The notes below the pieces were generated by a model. It was given only the letters and a program-made list of their open reading frames with translations. It did no database searches and was not told the origin of the DNA. Below are positions 62,881 to 64,000 of a DNA stretch of 64,000 nt, piece by piece. Positions within the stretch are counted from its first letter, which is position 1, and the number at the start of each line of letters is the position of its first letter. The DNA comes from Acidobacteriota bacterium (GTDB lineage: Bacteria > Acidobacteriota > Vicinamibacteria > Vicinamibacterales > CAVVIG01): assembly GCA_003222535.1 (NCBI GenBank), contig QHWJ01000232.1, positions 1-64,000 of the forward strand, read 5' to 3'. Both the position numbers and the translations under genes were made by a program.

Positions 62881-63858
62881 GTGGCCTCCACCACTCTCAC
62901 CATCACCGTCCCCGACGACAGCGAAGGCGTCCGCCTCGATCGATTTCTCGTCTCGGTCCTGCCGGATCAATCGCGTTCGCAGATCCAGCGGCTCATCAAC
63001 GAGGGCCAGGTTCGCGTCGCGGGCCGCGAGGCCAAATCGAATCAGCCGGTGAAAACCGGTCAGGACATCACCGTCGACGTCGTCGCGCCCGTCGATCCGG
63101 TGCCCCGGCCCGAGCCGCTGCCGCTGCCGATTCTGTATCAGGACCACGACGTCATCGTGGTGGACAAGCCGGCGGGCATGGTCGTTCATCCCGCGGCGGG
63201 ACATGCGAGCGGCACGCTGGTAAACGCGTTGCTCCACCACGTGGACGATCTCAGCGGCATCGGCGGTGAAAAACGGCCCGGCATCGTGCACCGGCTCGAT
63301 CGCGGGACGTCGGGGGTGATGGTGGTCGCGAAACACGACGCGGCCCACGAAGAGCTCTCCCGCCAGTTTGCCGGGCGCGAGGTCGAGAAGGAATACATCG
63401 CGCTGGTCTGGGGCGAAGTGATGGCCGGACGCCGCATCGACGCCCCCATCGGCCGCGATCCGTCGAACAGAAAGAAGATGTCGTCGGCCCCGGCGCGAGT
63501 GCGGCGAAGCCGCGAGGCCGTCACGCGAATCGTGCGCGCGGAGCATTTCGGCCGGATGCTGACGCTCGCACAGGTGGCGATTCACACGGGTCGAACGCAC
63601 CAGATCCGCGTGCACGTGAGCGCCATCGGCCATCCGATCGTCGGCGACGCGCTCTACGGCGGCGTCCATCGGCGGGTACCGGGTGATCTGAGGGCGGTCA
63701 CCCATCTCGAGCGCCCGTTCCTCCACGCCGCGCGGCTGGCCTTCACGCATCCGAACGACGAACGGCGGATGGAGTTCACGAGCGCGCTGCCCGACGATCT
63801 GCGGCGGGTGCTGAACGAGCTGCGAGAACGGTTCGATCCGGCACTGCACGAACCGTGA
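62881..63858 (+). CDS. rluD: RluD-type 23S rRNA pseudouridine synthase
   Basis: A 325-residue protein from a GTG at 62881 preceded by GGAGGG. It has an N-terminal S4 domain (GVRLDRFLVSVLPDQSRSQI) and the RsuA/RluA catalytic block HRLDRGTSGVMVVAKHD with the catalytic aspartate. TGRTHQIRVHVSAIGHPIVGD is the conserved C-terminal block. It isomerises uridines in helix 69-like sites. RluD versus RluC is by S4 plus order; RluC is also possible. Confidence 0.92.
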   Translation: MASTTLTITVPDDSEGVRLDRFLVSVLPDQSRSQIQRLINEGQVRVAGREAKSNQPVKTGQDITVDVVAPVDPVPRPEPLPLPILYQDHDVIVVDKPAGMVVHPAAGHASGTLVNALLHHVDDLSGIGGEKRPGIVHRLDRGTSGVMVVAKHDAAHEELSRQFAGREVEKEYIALVWGEVMAGRRIDAPIGRDPSNRKKMSSAPARVRRSREAVTRIVRAEHFGRMLTLAQVAIHTGRTHQIRVHVSAIGHPIVGDALYGGVHRRVPGDLRAVTHLERPFLHAARLAFTHPNDERRMEFTSALPDDLRRVLNELRERFDPALHEP

Positions 63859-63866
63859 GATTCCAG

Positions 63867-64000
63867 ATGCCCATCATCTACCAGGGCCGTGTGTTTTCCG
63901 TCGAGGTCGACACACGGCGGTTTCCCGACGGCCGCAATCACGAGGTGGCCGTCGTCCGCCATCCGCCGTCGGTCGTGCTGATCCCGATCGAGCACGACGG
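63867..64000 (+). CDS. NUDIX hydrolase, N-terminus (cut by the window edge)
   Basis: A partial frame of about 44 codons starting MPIIYQGRVFSVEVDTRRFP, with VVRHPPSVVLIPIEHDG at the cut, resembling the N-terminal strand region of ADP-ribose pyrophosphatase-type NUDIX proteins. The NUDIX box lies beyond the window, so the family is a fit on the start only. Confidence 0.6.
   Translation, partial: MPIIYQGRVFSVEVDTRRFPDGRNHEVAVVRHPPSVVLIPIEHD

Overview
The window is about 64 kb of GC-rich, densely coded bacterial chromosome. It most likely comes from an Acidobacteriota genome of the Vicinamibacteria type. That placement is an inference from three things: an 812-residue ADOP-type ABC permease (a family expanded in Acidobacteriota), five M16 peptidase genes, and a very heavy load of short intergenic repeats. 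I see no plasmid or phage backbone, no transposase and no CRISPR array.

Layout. 1-6.2 kb: exported M16 peptidase (cut by the window edge), MscS channel, pyruvate kinase, O-methyltransferase, and a tiny ORF coupled to an amidase. 6.2-15.2 kb: a membrane MutS-like ATPase, then a leftward lysine/diaminopimelate operon asd-lysC-dapB-dapA-dapD-dapE-like, preceded by a leader peptide and an intrinsic terminator that looks like an attenuator. 15.3-20.5 kb: mrp, a DUF3347 lipoprotein and two M16 peptidases joined by 4-base stop/start overlaps, followed by two small genes. 20.2-23 kb: DUF4870, yidD and several small zinc-ribbon or hypothetical genes, then DUF488. 23-30.4 kb: addA/addB recombination nuclease-helicase genes and an exported protein. 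31-36.6 kb: L-asparaginase, a ParE-type toxin-antitoxin pair, tRNA-Ala(GGC), a MobA-like nucleotidyltransferase, two cold-shock proteins and tRNA-Sec. 36.6-41.9 kb: a degenerate ABC ATPase, a methyltransferase, a PHP phosphoesterase, a Fur-rubrerythrin fusion, an IscA/ErpA-type protein and FdhE. 42-43.2 kb: remains of a type I restriction locus. 43.4-49.6 kb: class I fumarase facing aspartase, a methyltransferase, BioY, ThiD, MoaE and a shortened MoaD. 49.6-52 kb: prfA-prmC-HIT. 52.4-58.6 kb: ADOP permease, GNAT, and an M16 pair. 58.6-64 kb: ileS-lspA-lgt-rluD and the start of a NUDIX gene.

The most unusual content lies in the repeats. At least three kinds coexist: (i) 7-9 bp tandem arrays, usually facing an inverted partner array so that the pair folds into a hairpin; (ii) the 18-bp palindrome GTCCGGCTGAAGCCGGAC, which encodes VRLKPD or VRLQPD depending on its orientation; (iii) a roughly 60-100 bp REP-like element with the core TCCGCC...GGCGGA. 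They fill almost every junction of the lysine operon. They supply or abut the stop codons of about ten genes. Several have entered coding sequences in frame (ileS, addA, addB, asparaginase, DUF3347 lipoprotein, a methyltransferase, probably thiD).

Promoters also follow a pattern. TATACT/TATAAT-like -10 boxes lie exactly 6 nt before four start codons and 7-10 nt before several others, which implies many leaderless mRNAs. tRNA-Sec together with FdhE suggests that the organism makes a selenocysteine formate dehydrogenase.
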